Positions 37,881-48,229 of a stretch of 64,000 bases of DNA are shown piece after piece. Each line of letters opens with the position of its first letter. Positions within the stretch are counted from its first letter, which is position 1. The position numbers and the translations under genes were made by a program. Source of the DNA: Candidatus Blochmanniella camponoti. Its GTDB lineage: Bacteria > Pseudomonadota > Gammaproteobacteria > Enterobacterales > Enterobacteriaceae. The stretch lies in the NCBI RefSeq assembly GCF_023585825.1, contig NZ_CP097751.1:372001-436000 (forward strand), given 5' to 3'. The notes beneath the pieces were generated by a model, which saw only the letters and a list, made by a program, of their open reading frames with translations, did no database searches and had not been told where the DNA came from.

Positions 37881-38753
37881 ATGTCAAACAGGCTTTTGTT
37901 TATTAAAAAGTGCTATAATCTAGCACAGTTAATGCGTATTAATCAACCTATTGGGTTTTTTCTATTACTATGGCCTACTTTATGGGGGCTGTGGTTATCA
38001 CACAAAGGTATCCCTGACAAAGTTGTTTTGATAGTGTTTGTTGTTGGAGCATTTTGTATGCGTTCTGCAGGTTGTATAATCAATGATTATGTTGATTATG
38101 ATATCGATAGTCATGTTCAACGTACTAAAACGCGTCCTTTATCATCTGGAATGATCACGAAAAAAGAGGCGTTAGTGGTGTTAGCGATACTTCTTTTTAT
38201 TGCATTCATATTGGTTTTAAGTTTGAATTTTATTACTATCTTTTTATCTGCAGTAGCTCTGATATTATCTTGGATCTATCCGTATCTTAAAAGATATACT
38301 TATTTTCCCCAAGTAATGTTAGGAATATTGTTTAGTTGGCCTATTTTAATGGCGTTTACTGCAATTAATAATCCCATAAATAGTACTGCTTGCTTATTAT
38401 TTCTAATGAATACTGTATGGACAATAGTATATGATACGCAATATGCTATGATAGATCGAGAAGATGATATATATGTTGGAATAAAGTCATCTGCTGTATT
38501 ATTTGGTGATATGGATAAATTTTTAATAGGAATATTGCAGTTATGTATTGTATTTATATTAGGAATTATTGGATGGAAGGAGCGATTTACTGTAGAATTT
38601 TATTTTTTTTCATTATTTGGTGTCATCATATTGTTTATGTGGCAACAAATATTAATTAACAAAAGAAAACGAATAAGATATTTTCAAGCTTTTTTGAGTA
38701 ATAATTATGTAGGTATGTTAGTGTTCATAGGTATTGCTTCAAGTTTCTATTAA
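37881..38753 (+). CDS. ubiA: 4-hydroxybenzoate octaprenyltransferase
   Basis: Membrane prenyltransferase that joins the isoprenoid tail to 4-hydroxybenzoate in ubiquinone synthesis. From the ATG at 37881 the product has 290 residues, equal to E. coli UbiA. The first aspartate motif is NDYVDYDID and the second YAMIDREDD, in the order expected, with about eight membrane helices. Upstream in-frame starts at 37830 (TTG) and 37857 are possible; none has a clear ribosome binding site, so length decided. Ubiquinone would serve the respiratory chain that drives the ATP synthase. Confidence 0.94.
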   Translation: MSNRLLFIKKCYNLAQLMRINQPIGFFLLLWPTLWGLWLSHKGIPDKVVLIVFVVGAFCMRSAGCIINDYVDYDIDSHVQRTKTRPLSSGMITKKEALVVLAILLFIAFILVLSLNFITIFLSAVALILSWIYPYLKRYTYFPQVMLGILFSWPILMAFTAINNPINSTACLLFLMNTVWTIVYDTQYAMIDREDDIYVGIKSSAVLFGDMDKFLIGILQLCIVFILGIIGWKERFTVEFYFFSLFGVIILFMWQQILINKRKRIRYFQAFLSNNYVGMLVFIGIASSFY

Positions 38754-38939
38754 TTTAAATATAATCAACTTCACTCTACACAATAAGAGTATACGAGATA
38801 AACGTATTTAAATGAATACGATTGCTGTGTATAAGAAAATACTCATAAAAAGTTTGTGGTTAATTTTTATGCAGTTTTATAGATGCTGAACATTAATAAT
38901 TTTAGTTTAAGTTAGTACTAATGCACAGGTGTAGTTGTA

Positions 38940-38965
38940 ACATCAATTTTTAGTTAAATTGATGT
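38940..38965. terminator. hairpin between convergent ubiA and zur
   Basis: A 10-bp inverted repeat (acatcaattt with its complement, arms 38940-38949 and 38956-38965) followed by T-rich sequence, plus an 11-bp AT repeat at 38994-39018 near the zur stop. Both could end transcripts of the convergent genes. AT richness limits confidence. Confidence 0.4.
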
Positions 38966-39033
38966 GTGTTATTGCGTTAATTAATGACGTATATAATAAT
39001 ATTATATTAATATTATTACACATATTAAAATAA

Positions 39034-39507
39034 TTAGGGTTTAAAATGTGGTCGTAATTTCAGGTTAATACATTTCGGACATAGTCCGTGTGCTTCAATA
39101 ATGTTATTAAACATAGTAAATCCTGTAATTTTAGCCATATTTTGTAAAATTTCTTCGATTCCTTTTGTCGTTTGTTCGGTAACTTGTTTGCAACTCTTAC
39201 AAATAAAGAAAGCAAAATTATGTGATAATTCAAAAAAATAGCGGCATAACATAAAACTATTGGTAGATTCAATACGATGAATAAATCCTTGTGCTAACAG
39301 AAAGTTTAAAGCACGATAAATAGTGGAAGGTTTTGCATGCGGTAATGAAGATTGTCGTAGTAAATGCAGTAAATCATAAGCGCTTATAGCTCCGTTATAC
39401 TGGGACATCAATCGTAATACTGCCAAGCGTTGCGGTGTCAAACGCACACATCGTTGTTCGCATAGTTTTTTAATTTGAGTTAATATTTTTTGGATATTAG
39501 TATTCAT
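39034..39507 (-). CDS. zur: zinc uptake regulator Zur
   Basis: Fur-family repressor that shuts zinc import when zinc is plentiful. The 157 residues compare with 171 in E. coli; the His-rich tail is missing. The winged helix includes RLTPQRLAVLRLMSQYNGAISAYDLLHLL and STIYRALNFLLAQGF. The structural zinc cysteines C103, C106, C143 and C146 (ICKSCK, GLCPKC) keep E. coli numbering, and regulatory-site candidates remain in the MLCRYFFELSH region. AAGGA precedes the start. A likely target is the ABC transporter at 57705-59456, which has a Zur-box-like site in front. Confidence 0.95.
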   Translation of the reverse strand: MNTNIQKILTQIKKLCEQRCVRLTPQRLAVLRLMSQYNGAISAYDLLHLLRQSSLPHAKPSTIYRALNFLLAQGFIHRIESTNSFMLCRYFFELSHNFAFFICKSCKQVTEQTTKGIEEILQNMAKITGFTMFNNIIEAHGLCPKCINLKLRPHFKP

Positions 39508-40052
39508 ACTGTTCCTTAATTATTAATGATATGTTGATATTGCTATCAGTATAGGAGGTATAAATAAAAAATTATTAGGTATGTACTGAAAAAGATGATG
39601 CTAAAAAGTAATTATATAGTATATAAAAAAATTATGGATTTATAAATTAATTACATCTTTTACATTTATAAGTATACAGTTTACAGTAAATGAATATGAA
39701 TGATATTACAGGACAATTACATATAAGCGATGTTATTTTTTGTCTATAATAGATGTTTATGTGTTGTATGTTTTTAATTCATTAATAAACTGTAAGTATT
39801 TTCAAATTACGTTAATAAAAATGCTGAGATTATTTAATACAACAGCGTATTTTTTAATTTTACTTATAATATTTTCAATAACTAATGTATGTATGCATGA
39901 TGTCTGCACATATGGTTTTATGACTTATATTAGTGTAATTGTTTTGGGTGTTTTATATGGTATTGTAATAGTGGAAATATGATTTTTCGTGTTTAAAATT
40001 TAGATATTTCTTGTTAAGGAAAATAGAAGTTTATGCGGGGAAAATATTAAAA
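39508..40052. other. divergent spacer zur/dnaB
   Basis: About 545 AT-rich bases between divergent genes. A hydrophobic frame at 39740-39982 has no clear start and no similarity that I recognise. E. coli carries pspG, qor and dusA in this interval; none is readable. Confidence 0.45.
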
Positions 40053-41426
40053 ATGCATGTTTCTCATGATCAGCAAGTAAATAATATGAAAATACCACCG
40101 TATTCATTAGAAGCTGAACAATCAGTATTGGGTGGTTTAATGTTAGATAATACTCAATGGGAATATATATCAGTACAAGTAAATTCTGATGATTTTTTTA
40201 ATTATGCTCATCGAGTTATTTTTAATGAAATGAAACGTTTACTGGAAACAAATAAACCTATTGACCTAATAACACTGTCAGAATCTTTAGAGATTCAAGG
40301 AAAATTGGAATTAGTAGGAGGATTTGCGTATTTAGCAGAATTGTCAAAGAATGTTCCCAGTGCTTCTAACGTAGTTGCATATGCAGATATAGTACGCGAA
40401 CGCTCGGTAATACGCGCAATGATTTCTATAGCAAATAAAATTGCTGACGCTGGATATAATCCTCAAGGTCGAAGCAGTGATGAGCTATTAGATTTGGCTG
40501 AATCTCTCATTTTTCAAATTTCACATAGTAAAAGCAATCATAATCTTAACCCAAAAGGAATAGACTATATTTTAGAAAAAACCGTCGCTCATATTGAGCA
40601 GGTATGTAATAGACCGAAATACGGTGTTACTGGTGTTTCTAGTGGATATAAGGATCTGGATAAAAAAACTGATGGTTTACAAAAATCTGATCTTATAATT
40701 ATTGCCGCGCGCCCTTCTATGGGAAAAACTGCTTTTGCTATGAATTTATGTGAACATGCCGCAATGACTGAAAAAAAACCAGTATTGATATTTAGTTTAG
40801 AAATGCCTGGTGATCAAATTATGATACGTATGTTAGCTTCATTATCTCGAGTTGATCAAGTACGTATTCGCACGGGACGCCTGAATAATGAAGATCGAGA
40901 AAGAATTACTAGTGCTATGGAACTTCTTTTGGAAAAACGTAATATATATATTGACGATTCTTCATGTTTAACACCTTCTGAAGTGCGTGGACGGGCTCGT
41001 AGGTTGTTCCGTGAACATGATGGTTTGAGTTTAATTATGATTGATTATTTACAATTAATGAGAGTACCGTCTTTATCTAATAATCGCACATTAGAAATTT
41101 CAGAAATTTCTCGATCGTTAAAAGCTTTAGCTAAGGAATTGAAAGTACCAGTCATAGCGATTTCTCAGTTAAACAGAGGTTTAGAACAACGTACTGACAA
41201 GCATCCCGTTAACTCAGATTTGCGTGAATCCGGAGCAATTGAACAAGATGCTGATCTTATTTTATTTATTTATCGTGATGAAGTGTATCATGAAAACAGT
41301 GAAATGAAAGGAATTGCTGAAATTATCCTAGGGAAACAACGGAACGGTCCCATTGGTACCATACGATTGATGTTTAATGGGCAATGTTCTCGATTTGATA
41401 ACTATATTGAATCTGATCAATATTAA
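40053..41426 (+). CDS. dnaB: replicative DNA helicase
   Basis: Hexameric helicase that unwinds the replication fork. The product has 457 residues from the ATG at 40053, or 471 (the E. coli length) from an in-frame TTG at 40011; the first residues do not resemble E. coli in either case. The N-terminal domain starts IPPYSLEAEQSVLGGLMLDN. The RecA-like domain has the Walker A ARPSMGKTAFAMNL, LSLIMIDYLQLMR as Walker B, and SQLNRGLEQR with DLRESGAIEQDAD. With dnaA absent beside dnaN, how DnaB is loaded at the origin is open. Confidence 0.96.
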   Translation: MHVSHDQQVNNMKIPPYSLEAEQSVLGGLMLDNTQWEYISVQVNSDDFFNYAHRVIFNEMKRLLETNKPIDLITLSESLEIQGKLELVGGFAYLAELSKNVPSASNVVAYADIVRERSVIRAMISIANKIADAGYNPQGRSSDELLDLAESLIFQISHSKSNHNLNPKGIDYILEKTVAHIEQVCNRPKYGVTGVSSGYKDLDKKTDGLQKSDLIIIAARPSMGKTAFAMNLCEHAAMTEKKPVLIFSLEMPGDQIMIRMLASLSRVDQVRIRTGRLNNEDRERITSAMELLLEKRNIYIDDSSCLTPSEVRGRARRLFREHDGLSLIMIDYLQLMRVPSLSNNRTLEISEISRSLKALAKELKVPVIAISQLNRGLEQRTDKHPVNSDLRESGAIEQDADLILFIYRDEVYHENSEMKGIAEIILGKQRNGPIGTIRLMFNGQCSRFDNYIESDQY

Positions 41427-41879
41427 TATTCTATGAGTGATGTGGATTGGTTATAGATATTATTATGTGAAATAATTGATGTATTTATTCTATGACAAAG
41501 TTTTGGTGTCTGTTTTATAAAAAATGACATATAATGTATGTATATTATTTTATTATGTTTTATGCTGCAATAAGTATAAAAAATGGAGTGAATGATTATT
41601 TGAAATTTACTACTATATATTTAGTGTAAATGAAATTTACATTTATTCATAAAATACATTAAATAATTTAAAAATTATTTTTACTAAAATAGTGTGGTGT
41701 TAAGCGAAGAATACTGATTTTTAATATAATGCATTTTATTGTATGGGTTTTTATAAGAATGTTATTAACAATATTGATTGTATTTAAGTATATTAACTAC
41801 ACGGGTTTATTAAACGGCAATAGAATGGTTACGTTAATAAAATATTAAAAAACCATATGATGTAATTAATGGAGGAGTT
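41427..41879. other. non-coding spacer dnaB-ssb
   Basis: About 450 bases, very AT-rich. E. coli carries alr, tyrB and uvrA in this interval; none is readable here. It should include the ssb promoter. Confidence 0.5.
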
Positions 41880-42356
41880 GTGGCTAATAGGGGAATTAAT
41901 AAAGTTATTTTAATAGGGTATCTCGGTCAGGAGCCAGAGGTTCGTTATATGTCTAGTGGTAGTATGGTTACTAATATTTCAGTAGCTACTACTGAATCCT
42001 GGAAAGATAAACAAACTAATGAATTTAAAGAAAAAACTGAGTGGCATCGTGTGGTGTTATTTGGTAAATTAGCAGAAATTGCATCAGAATATCTGCATAA
42101 AGGTTCTCAAGTATATATTGAAGGATCGTTAAAAACTAGAAAATGGCAAAATCAAAATGGACAAGATCGATACATTACTGAAATTATTGTTAATATCGGA
42201 GGCACAATGCAAATGTTGGGTAGTCGTCATTCAGGAGAAAATGTATCGTTAGATAATCAGAATGTAATGAATAGCGGCGATAAAACTATATCGAATGATG
42301 ATGTATCGAATGACCCGGCCGATGTTAATTTTGATGATGAGGATATTCCTTTTTAG
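41880..42356 (+). CDS. ssb: single-stranded DNA-binding protein
   Basis: Coats single-stranded DNA at forks and repair sites. The 158 residues compare with 178 in E. coli. The OB fold runs to about residue 112 ([52 protein letters not shown]). The acidic C-terminal tip FDDEDIPF, which recruits partners such as HolC, is kept. The linker is shorter and lacks the Gly/Gln-rich stretch. It starts at GTG behind a strong GGAGGAG. Confidence 0.97.
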   Translation: MANRGINKVILIGYLGQEPEVRYMSSGSMVTNISVATTESWKDKQTNEFKEKTEWHRVVLFGKLAEIASEYLHKGSQVYIEGSLKTRKWQNQNGQDRYITEIIVNIGGTMQMLGSRHSGENVSLDNQNVMNSGDKTISNDDVSNDPADVNFDDEDIPF

Positions 42357-42852
42357 ACGGTTTGGATGTATTAAAAATTAATGAGTCATTTTTTGTATTA
42401 TTGTATAGGCGTGTATAGGTTGGATTTTCAATAATTATTTTTTTATGTCCAACACCTATCAATACAACATGCACAGTATACAAAAATTTGATATTGTTTT
42501 GTGTTTTTAAACATAAAATCATATAAAAATATGCGTTTATGTCCTTGCTGATTGTTCAATCCATGTAATCATATTAAAGCATGTTAATGTTCCTAAGTCT
42601 ATTCTAACATGCATACTTAAATAACAAATCATAAAATTTATATTGTTAGAGTAAATATAAAAATATTTCATTTTTTATAAGTAGTGTATAATTAAAAGTC
42701 GCATATCTTTATATATATATATAAAGATTTTATCACTTGTTTAATACTTTGTAGCATGCCATGCATATACACAATATGAAGTAAATATAACAATTCAATA
42801 CTATATTTGTAGAAAAAATATTTATTTTTTGGATACGATTGAGATTTAAAGT
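42357..42852. other. non-coding spacer ssb-yjcE
   Basis: About 500 AT-rich bases. It holds an imperfect hairpin (ataggttgga pairing with tccaacacctat, about 42413-42463) that may end the ssb transcript, and a 24-bp AT palindrome at 42705-42728. No gene seen. Confidence 0.45.
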
Positions 42853-44496
42853 ATGGAGATTTTTTTTACGATTCTTATTCTTACTTTAGCTGTCTCTGTT
42901 TCAGGAGTTATAACACGAATTTTGCCGTTTCAAATGCCATTGCCTCTAATGCAAATTGTATTAGGAGCTTTATTAGCCTGGCCTAGATTTGGATTACATG
43001 TAGATTTTAATCCTGAGCTATTTTTATTGCTTTTTATCCCCCCGTTATTATTTTCTGATGGTTGGAAAACTCCAATGCGTGAGTTTTTACGTCATGGAGG
43101 GGAAATTGTTATATTAGCATTGGTGTTGGTGATTATTACTGTGGTTGGCATTGGATATTTAATTCATTGGATGATACCAGACATGCCTCTTGTAGCAGCA
43201 TTAGCATTGGCAGCGGTTTTATCCCCAACTGACGCAGTAGCGCTTTCAGGTATCGTAGGGGAGGGACGTATTTCTAAAAAGCTTATGGACATCCTTCAAG
43301 GAGAGGCTTTGATGAATGATGCGTCAGGATTAGTATCTCTTAAATTTGCTATTTCAGTAGCTATGGGCACTATGGTCTTCAGTGTGAGCGGAGCTTCTAT
43401 AGAATTTATCAAAGTATCTATGGGGGGTTTATTAACAGGGATAGCTGTTACTTGGGGATATAGTAAATCATTAAGGTTTATCACTCATTGGAGCGGTGGT
43501 GATCCTGCTACTCAAACAATACTTCTTTTATTGTTGCCTTTTGCGGCATATTTAGTTGCTGAGCATGTTGGAGTATCTGGGATATTATCGTCAGTTGCTT
43601 CGGGCATGACTATTGGCCAATCAGGAATAATCCGCAATGCCCCGTTAGCTATGCGTTTGAGGGGGAATAGTGTTTGGACGATGTTAGAGTTTGTATTTAA
43701 CGGTATGGTGTTTATTATGCTGGGATTGCAATTACCAGATATTTTATCGACCTCTATTTCACAAGCGGCAATGGACCCAACTACTAAAACATGGATGTTA
43801 TTTGTATATGTAATTCTTATTTATTTCGCGTTAATGATACTTAGATTTGGATGGTTGTGGTTAATGAAAAATATAAGTTTATATTGTATGACTAAACGTC
43901 CAATGGTATTTAGTGAATATAGTATACGAGAAATTTTAATTGCTTCTTTTGCTGGAGTACGTGGTGCTATTACATTAGCAGGAGTACTTTCAATACCACT
44001 TTTTTTGAGAGATGGATCAGCTTTTCCGTTTCGTTACCAATTAGTTTTTATTGCTACTGGTGTTATTTTATTCTCTTTATTATGTGGTGTAATTGTTCTT
44101 CCGTGGTTGTTGCAGGGAATTATAGTATCTGATAAATTATTACAACGCAAAGAAGAGCGTATGGCACGGGCTATAGCAGCAGAAGTAGCTATTGAAAGTT
44201 TATATAAACTGGAAGAACGGTTAATGCATAGCCAAGAAGAAAATATTGATAGTCAAATTATTAATGAGGTAAGCGCGCGTGTTATAGGCAATTTACGTCG
44301 TCGTATAGACGGAAATAATGATGTAAATTCTATGTTAACTGAAGAATTAGAGAGACGGATGAGGTTAAACGCATTACGTGCTGAACGAGGAGAATATTAT
44401 CATTTACGCGCGCAACAAAAAATTAGTAATGAAACGTTAACTAAATTATTACGCGACTTGGATTTTTTAGAAGCTTTATTAGCCGAGAATGAATAA
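42853..44496 (+). CDS. yjcE: sodium/proton antiporter of the CPA1 family (YjcE)
   Basis: Predicted inner-membrane Na+/H+ exchanger. The 547 residues align nearly end to end with E. coli YjcE (549 aa), from MEIFFTILILTLAVSVSGVI on. It has about twelve membrane segments and the CPA1 core AVLSPTDAVALSGIVGEGRI and GEALMNDASGLVSLKFA with the ion-binding Asp and Asn-Asp residues. A charged C-terminal cytoplasmic domain (about 440-547) follows. ssb, yjcE and gltP are in the same order as in E. coli with intervening genes removed. Confidence 0.94.
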   Translation: MEIFFTILILTLAVSVSGVITRILPFQMPLPLMQIVLGALLAWPRFGLHVDFNPELFLLLFIPPLLFSDGWKTPMREFLRHGGEIVILALVLVIITVVGIGYLIHWMIPDMPLVAALALAAVLSPTDAVALSGIVGEGRISKKLMDILQGEALMNDASGLVSLKFAISVAMGTMVFSVSGASIEFIKVSMGGLLTGIAVTWGYSKSLRFITHWSGGDPATQTILLLLLPFAAYLVAEHVGVSGILSSVASGMTIGQSGIIRNAPLAMRLRGNSVWTMLEFVFNGMVFIMLGLQLPDILSTSISQAAMDPTTKTWMLFVYVILIYFALMILRFGWLWLMKNISLYCMTKRPMVFSEYSIREILIASFAGVRGAITLAGVLSIPLFLRDGSAFPFRYQLVFIATGVILFSLLCGVIVLPWLLQGIIVSDKLLQRKEERMARAIAAEVAIESLYKLEERLMHSQEENIDSQIINEVSARVIGNLRRRIDGNNDVNSMLTEELERRMRLNALRAERGEYYHLRAQQKISNETLTKLLRDLDFLEALLAENE

Positions 44497-45187
44497 TATT
44501 ACCTGATTTAATAAGGGTGATTGCAATTTTTATAAATATTTCTATCATTAATGCTGAGAAATTTTAAGGGAATTAACAGGAGTTGATATAAAGATCGCGC
44601 ATATTCTATTGGCTGGCATAGTTTTTGATATAGTAAAGCGCGATTACATATATTATATAAATACATCATTGTTGTTATGGCTGTTAGGTATTGAAGCAAG
44701 ATATAACTTGTTAATAAAAATGAATTTTTTATGAATATTTAATTATGCAATAGTTGACTTAAATGATGGATAACCTTATCCTTTGAAAAGGTAATTTGAG
44801 AATTATTAAGGGTATATCCCTGTTTTGGAATGTATAAGTATTAATGTTAATATTCTTGTATCTGGTTGTAAGTTTATAAATAGTTAATATGTAATATTAA
44901 GTGTTACGTGTATATATTACTCAATGCACATAAAAAGATGTTGCGTTGAGTTTTATTTTTTCAAGTGATTATGTTTAATAAATAATTTATGGGTTATGCG
45001 ACGTTTTTGATATGAAGGTTAAGAAATTTTCTATAAATTAATTTTATATTTTAGTTAGTAATTTCTTAGCATACGTTTGTGTTGTTTAATGGGGATTTTT
45101 TAGAAGAAAATTGTTTAAATCAGTTGATATAATTGATTCCGGATTGATGTGAAATAAAAAATAACTCATTTTAATTAAGGGGTAACT
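44497..45187. other. non-coding spacer yjcE-gltP
   Basis: About 690 bases where E. coli carries yjcF, actP, acs and the nrf cluster. Only a terminator-like hairpin at 44920-44962 stands out; no readable gene remnant. Confidence 0.5.
44920..44962 (+). terminator. candidate rho-independent terminator before gltP
   Basis: ctcaatgca and tgcgttgag pair over nine positions (one G-U) with an imperfect upper stem, directly followed by ttttattttttc. It lies about 420 bases after yjcE, so it may end a long untranslated tail or an unrecognised transcript. Confidence 0.4.
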
Positions 45188-46480
45188 ATGATGATTAGAA
45201 AGTTTAAAATTACCCTTGCTTGGAAAATTTTTTTTGCTTTAAACTTGGGTATTGTTTTAGGAATTGTATTGCATAATCAAACAGAATTAAAAGATTGGAT
45301 AATCGTGACATTTCTTTCTCCAGCCGGAGAAATTTTTATTCGTATGATAAAAATGATCGTGGTTCCCATTGTAATGGCCACATTGGTGGTTGGAATCGCC
45401 GGTATTGGGGATGCAAGAAAATTGGGAAGTATTGGTTTGAAGACTATTATTTATTTTGAAATTATTACAACACTTGCTATAGTACTTGGTGTAGCTTTTG
45501 CGAATTTGTTGCATCCTGGTTATGGAATTGACATGTCTCTTCTTTCGAAAACGGACATCTCAATGTACGAGCAAACTACATCTGAAATACAGTCAAACTT
45601 AGTAAATACTATGTTATCGTTGATTCCTTCGAATATTATTAATTCTATGGCTAAAGGAGATATGTTACCAGTTATTTTTTTCTCGGTAATTTTTGGGCTT
45701 GGATTAGCTACATTGCCAGAAAAAACTAAAACTCCATTATTGGACATTTTTAATTCTGTAGCGGATACTATGTTCGAAGTAACACATATAGTGATGCGTT
45801 ATGCTCCTATTGGGGTGTTTGCTTTAATTTCAGTTACAGTTGCGACTTTTGGATTTAGTTCTTTGTTGCCTCTTACTAAACTTGTATTGTTAGTCTATGG
45901 TGCTATTGTTTTTTTTGCATTAGTAGTATTAGGTATAGTGGCACGTATATGCAATCTTAGAATTTGGAAATTAATTTGTATTTTAAAAGAAGAACTGATT
46001 TTATCTTTTTCTACTGCTAGTTCAGAGACTGTATTACCACGTATCATAGAAAAAATGGAAGCTTATGGAGCTCCTTCAACTATTACTGGATTTGTAGTGC
46101 CTACTGGTTATTCTTTTAATTTAGATGGATCAACTTTATACCAAAGTATTGCTGCTATTTTCATTGCGCAATTGTATGGTATTGAATTATCTTTAAGTCA
46201 AGAAATTATTTTAGTATTAACTTTAATGATTACTTCTAAAGGTATCGCTGGCGTTCCAGGAGTTTCCTTTGTAGTGTTGTTAGCTACATTAGGTAGTGTA
46301 GGTATTCCATTGGAGGGGTTAGCGTTTATAGCAGGAGTGGACAGGGTTTTAGACATGGGTCGTACAGCGTTAAATGTTATAGGCAATGCTTTAGCGGTGT
46401 TAGTAATTGCAAAGTGGGAGAATCAGTATGATACAGAACAAGCTCTGATCTATGAATCAGAGATGTTATCTAATAAATAA
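45188..46480 (+). CDS. gltP: glutamate/aspartate:proton symporter
   Basis: Inner-membrane importer of glutamate and aspartate, of the dicarboxylate/amino acid:cation symporter family. The 430 residues compare with 437 in E. coli GltP. Signatures include IKMIVVPIVMATLVVGIAGIGD, the serine-rich STASSETVLPRIIEKM loop, the substrate motif GYSFNLDGSTLYQS and SKGIAGVPGVSFVVLLATLGSVG. AAGGGGT precedes the ATG. For a host-fed organism, glutamate import would supply nitrogen; that is an inference. Confidence 0.96.
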   Translation: MMIRKFKITLAWKIFFALNLGIVLGIVLHNQTELKDWIIVTFLSPAGEIFIRMIKMIVVPIVMATLVVGIAGIGDARKLGSIGLKTIIYFEIITTLAIVLGVAFANLLHPGYGIDMSLLSKTDISMYEQTTSEIQSNLVNTMLSLIPSNIINSMAKGDMLPVIFFSVIFGLGLATLPEKTKTPLLDIFNSVADTMFEVTHIVMRYAPIGVFALISVTVATFGFSSLLPLTKLVLLVYGAIVFFALVVLGIVARICNLRIWKLICILKEELILSFSTASSETVLPRIIEKMEAYGAPSTITGFVVPTGYSFNLDGSTLYQSIAAIFIAQLYGIELSLSQEIILVLTLMITSKGIAGVPGVSFVVLLATLGSVGIPLEGLAFIAGVDRVLDMGRTALNVIGNALAVLVIAKWENQYDTEQALIYESEMLSNK

Positions 46481-46716
46481 TAATAATATGTTCATTATTC
46501 GTAATTATTGCAAGAATAAGATTATATAATGTTTGATATTATTGGATCTTTTTTGAAAGAGAAAATGTTATGCAATGACGATGAAAATTTTAGTCATATT
46601 AAGACTATGTTATTGTATTCCATAAATAACCGTGTGAGCATATCTATAATGGGGATTATTTGAAATAATTTATTCGTTTGTTGTTTATTAGTGTTTTTTC
46701 ACGATTATTATTAAAT

Positions 46717-47118
46717 TTATAAAATACGTGTAGCGATAGCCTCGATTTCTATCTTAGCGTTTTTTGGTAATCTAGACACCTCTACACAGGAACGGGTTGG
46801 TAAAATTATATCTTCATGAAAAGAAGATGAATGAAAGAATTTCATATAGCTGCCATTTATAGTAGGTATATCTTTGATATCAATAATGAATAATGTAGTT
46901 TTAATAATATTATTGATTTGTAGACCAGCTGTTTCTATGATATTTTTGATATTTTCTAATGATTGATACGTTTGATCGTAAATGTTGTCAGGGATAATAT
47001 TTGTATCCGGGTGCATTCCTATTTGCCCGGATACAAATATTATGTTTCCTATATCTATCGCCTGTACATAAGGTCCAAGAGGCATGGGAGATTTTTTTGT
47101 ATTGATAACGTGAAGCAT
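46717..47118 (-). CDS. ridA: 2-iminobutanoate/2-iminopropanoate deaminase (RidA)
   Basis: Hydrolyses reactive imines that leak from PLP enzymes such as IlvA. The 133 residues compare with 128 in E. coli. The family block SPMPLGPYVQAIDIGNIIFVSGQIG and the C-terminal RSCVEVSRLPKNAKIEIEAIA with the catalytic arginine are present. AGGA precedes the start. argI lies upstream in the same orientation after about 85 bases; pyrBI, between them in E. coli, is gone. An 18-bp inverted repeat sits in the coding region. Confidence 0.95.
   Translation of the reverse strand: MLHVINTKKSPMPLGPYVQAIDIGNIIFVSGQIGMHPDTNIIPDNIYDQTYQSLENIKNIIETAGLQINNIIKTTLFIIDIKDIPTINGSYMKFFHSSSFHEDIILPTRSCVEVSRLPKNAKIEIEAIATRIL
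46994..47043. repeat. 18-bp perfect inverted repeat inside ridA
   Basis: Arms 46994-47011 (ataatatttgtatccggg) and 47026-47043 are exact reverse complements around a 14-base loop. One arm encodes the conserved IIFVSG, the other PDTNII in a variable stretch. The stem contains six G-C pairs, unlike the usual AT-only repeats of this genome. Confidence 0.9.
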
Positions 47119-47203
47119 AGAATTTATCCTAATGAATTGCGTTAAAAATAAGGTATTAATTTTTTAGTATTTATATAAAAATATGATAAAGCCTATTCTA
47201 TTA

Positions 47204-48229
47204 CTATTGATTAAAATTAGTGGAATCAGGAAGTAATGTTGCCAAAATAAGAGCTTTGACAGTATGCAAACGGTTTTCGGCTTGATCAAACACCACACTA
47301 TACGGAGATTCGAATATGTCATTTGTTACTTCTAGCCCATTTTTTAAATTATATTGTCGTGCTATTTTTTTACCAATAGTGGTTTCATTGTTGTGTAATG
47401 CCGGTAAACAATGTAAAAATTTTACATTTGGATTATTGGTGTTTTGGATCATGCGATGATTTACTTGATACGGAGATAATAAAGAAATACGTTCTTTCCA
47501 TACTTTTTCATTTTCTCCCATAGATACCCATACATCAGTATATAGAAAATCTACGTCCTTTATTCCGATAAGGATATCTTCAGTAAGTGTGATATTTCCA
47601 TTATTACGTTGTGCAATATTTTGGCAATTTATAAATAGTTCTTGTGTTGGCCAAAATATTTTAGGTGATACTAATCTTAAATCGAATCCCATTATTGCTG
47701 CAGCTTCTAATAAAGAATTACTGATGTTGTTTTTTGCATCTCCTATATAGGCTAACTTCATTTGATGAAACATTTTATGTGGTAGTTGTTCTTTCATAGT
47801 CATAAGATCGGCAAGCAATTGTGTTGGGTGAAATTTCACAGTAAGTCCATTCCATACTGGTACTCCAGAATATTGTGCAAATGTAGTAACTGTATCTTGA
47901 CTGTAACCACGATATTGAATCCCATGATACATCCTTCCTAATATTTTAGCAGTATCTTTAATAGATTCTTTATGTCCAATTTGACTAATATTTGGAGTCA
48001 AGCAGGTTACACACGCGCCTTGATCAAATGCTGCTACTTCAAAGGCACATCTTGTTCTAGTTGAATGGTTTTCAAAAATGAGTACAATATTTTTTCCATT
48101 TAATTTTTTAATTTCAGTATGTGTATTTTTTTGGTATTTTAAATAACTGGATAATTGTAATAGATAATAAATTTCGTTTATAGTGAAATCTATTAATCGT
48201 AAAAAAGACCGTTTATATAATTGATTCAT
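47204..48229 (-). CDS. argI: ornithine carbamoyltransferase
   Basis: Makes citrulline from ornithine and carbamoyl phosphate in arginine synthesis. The 341 residues compare with 334 in E. coli ArgI. The carbamoyl-phosphate site STRTR is at 56-60, with [17 protein letters not shown] and FLHCLPALH further on. I use argI because of position beside ridA and valS; ArgF would look the same. No other arginine gene is in this window. Confidence 0.95.
   Translation of the reverse strand: MNQLYKRSFLRLIDFTINEIYYLLQLSSYLKYQKNTHTEIKKLNGKNIVLIFENHSTRTRCAFEVAAFDQGACVTCLTPNISQIGHKESIKDTAKILGRMYHGIQYRGYSQDTVTTFAQYSGVPVWNGLTVKFHPTQLLADLMTMKEQLPHKMFHQMKLAYIGDAKNNISNSLLEAAAIMGFDLRLVSPKIFWPTQELFINCQNIAQRNNGNITLTEDILIGIKDVDFLYTDVWVSMGENEKVWKERISLLSPYQVNHRMIQNTNNPNVKFLHCLPALHNNETTIGKKIARQYNLKNGLEVTNDIFESPYSVVFDQAENRLHTVKALILATLLPDSTNFNQ

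Noticed and set aside
39740..39982. 80-codon hydrophobic frame between zur and dnaB, possibly pspG (same length in E. coli).
   Set aside because: No ribosome binding site, starts at TTG, no sequence match to PspG, and T-rich DNA easily gives hydrophobic frames.
41600..41645. Repeated tgaaatttac words in the dnaB-ssb spacer as a regulatory repeat.
   Set aside because: Only two copies of a short AT-rich word; not distinguishable from background.
42705..42728. 24-bp AT palindrome upstream of yjcE as an operator.
   Set aside because: It is mostly an (AT)n run, which is self-complementary by nature and common in this DNA.
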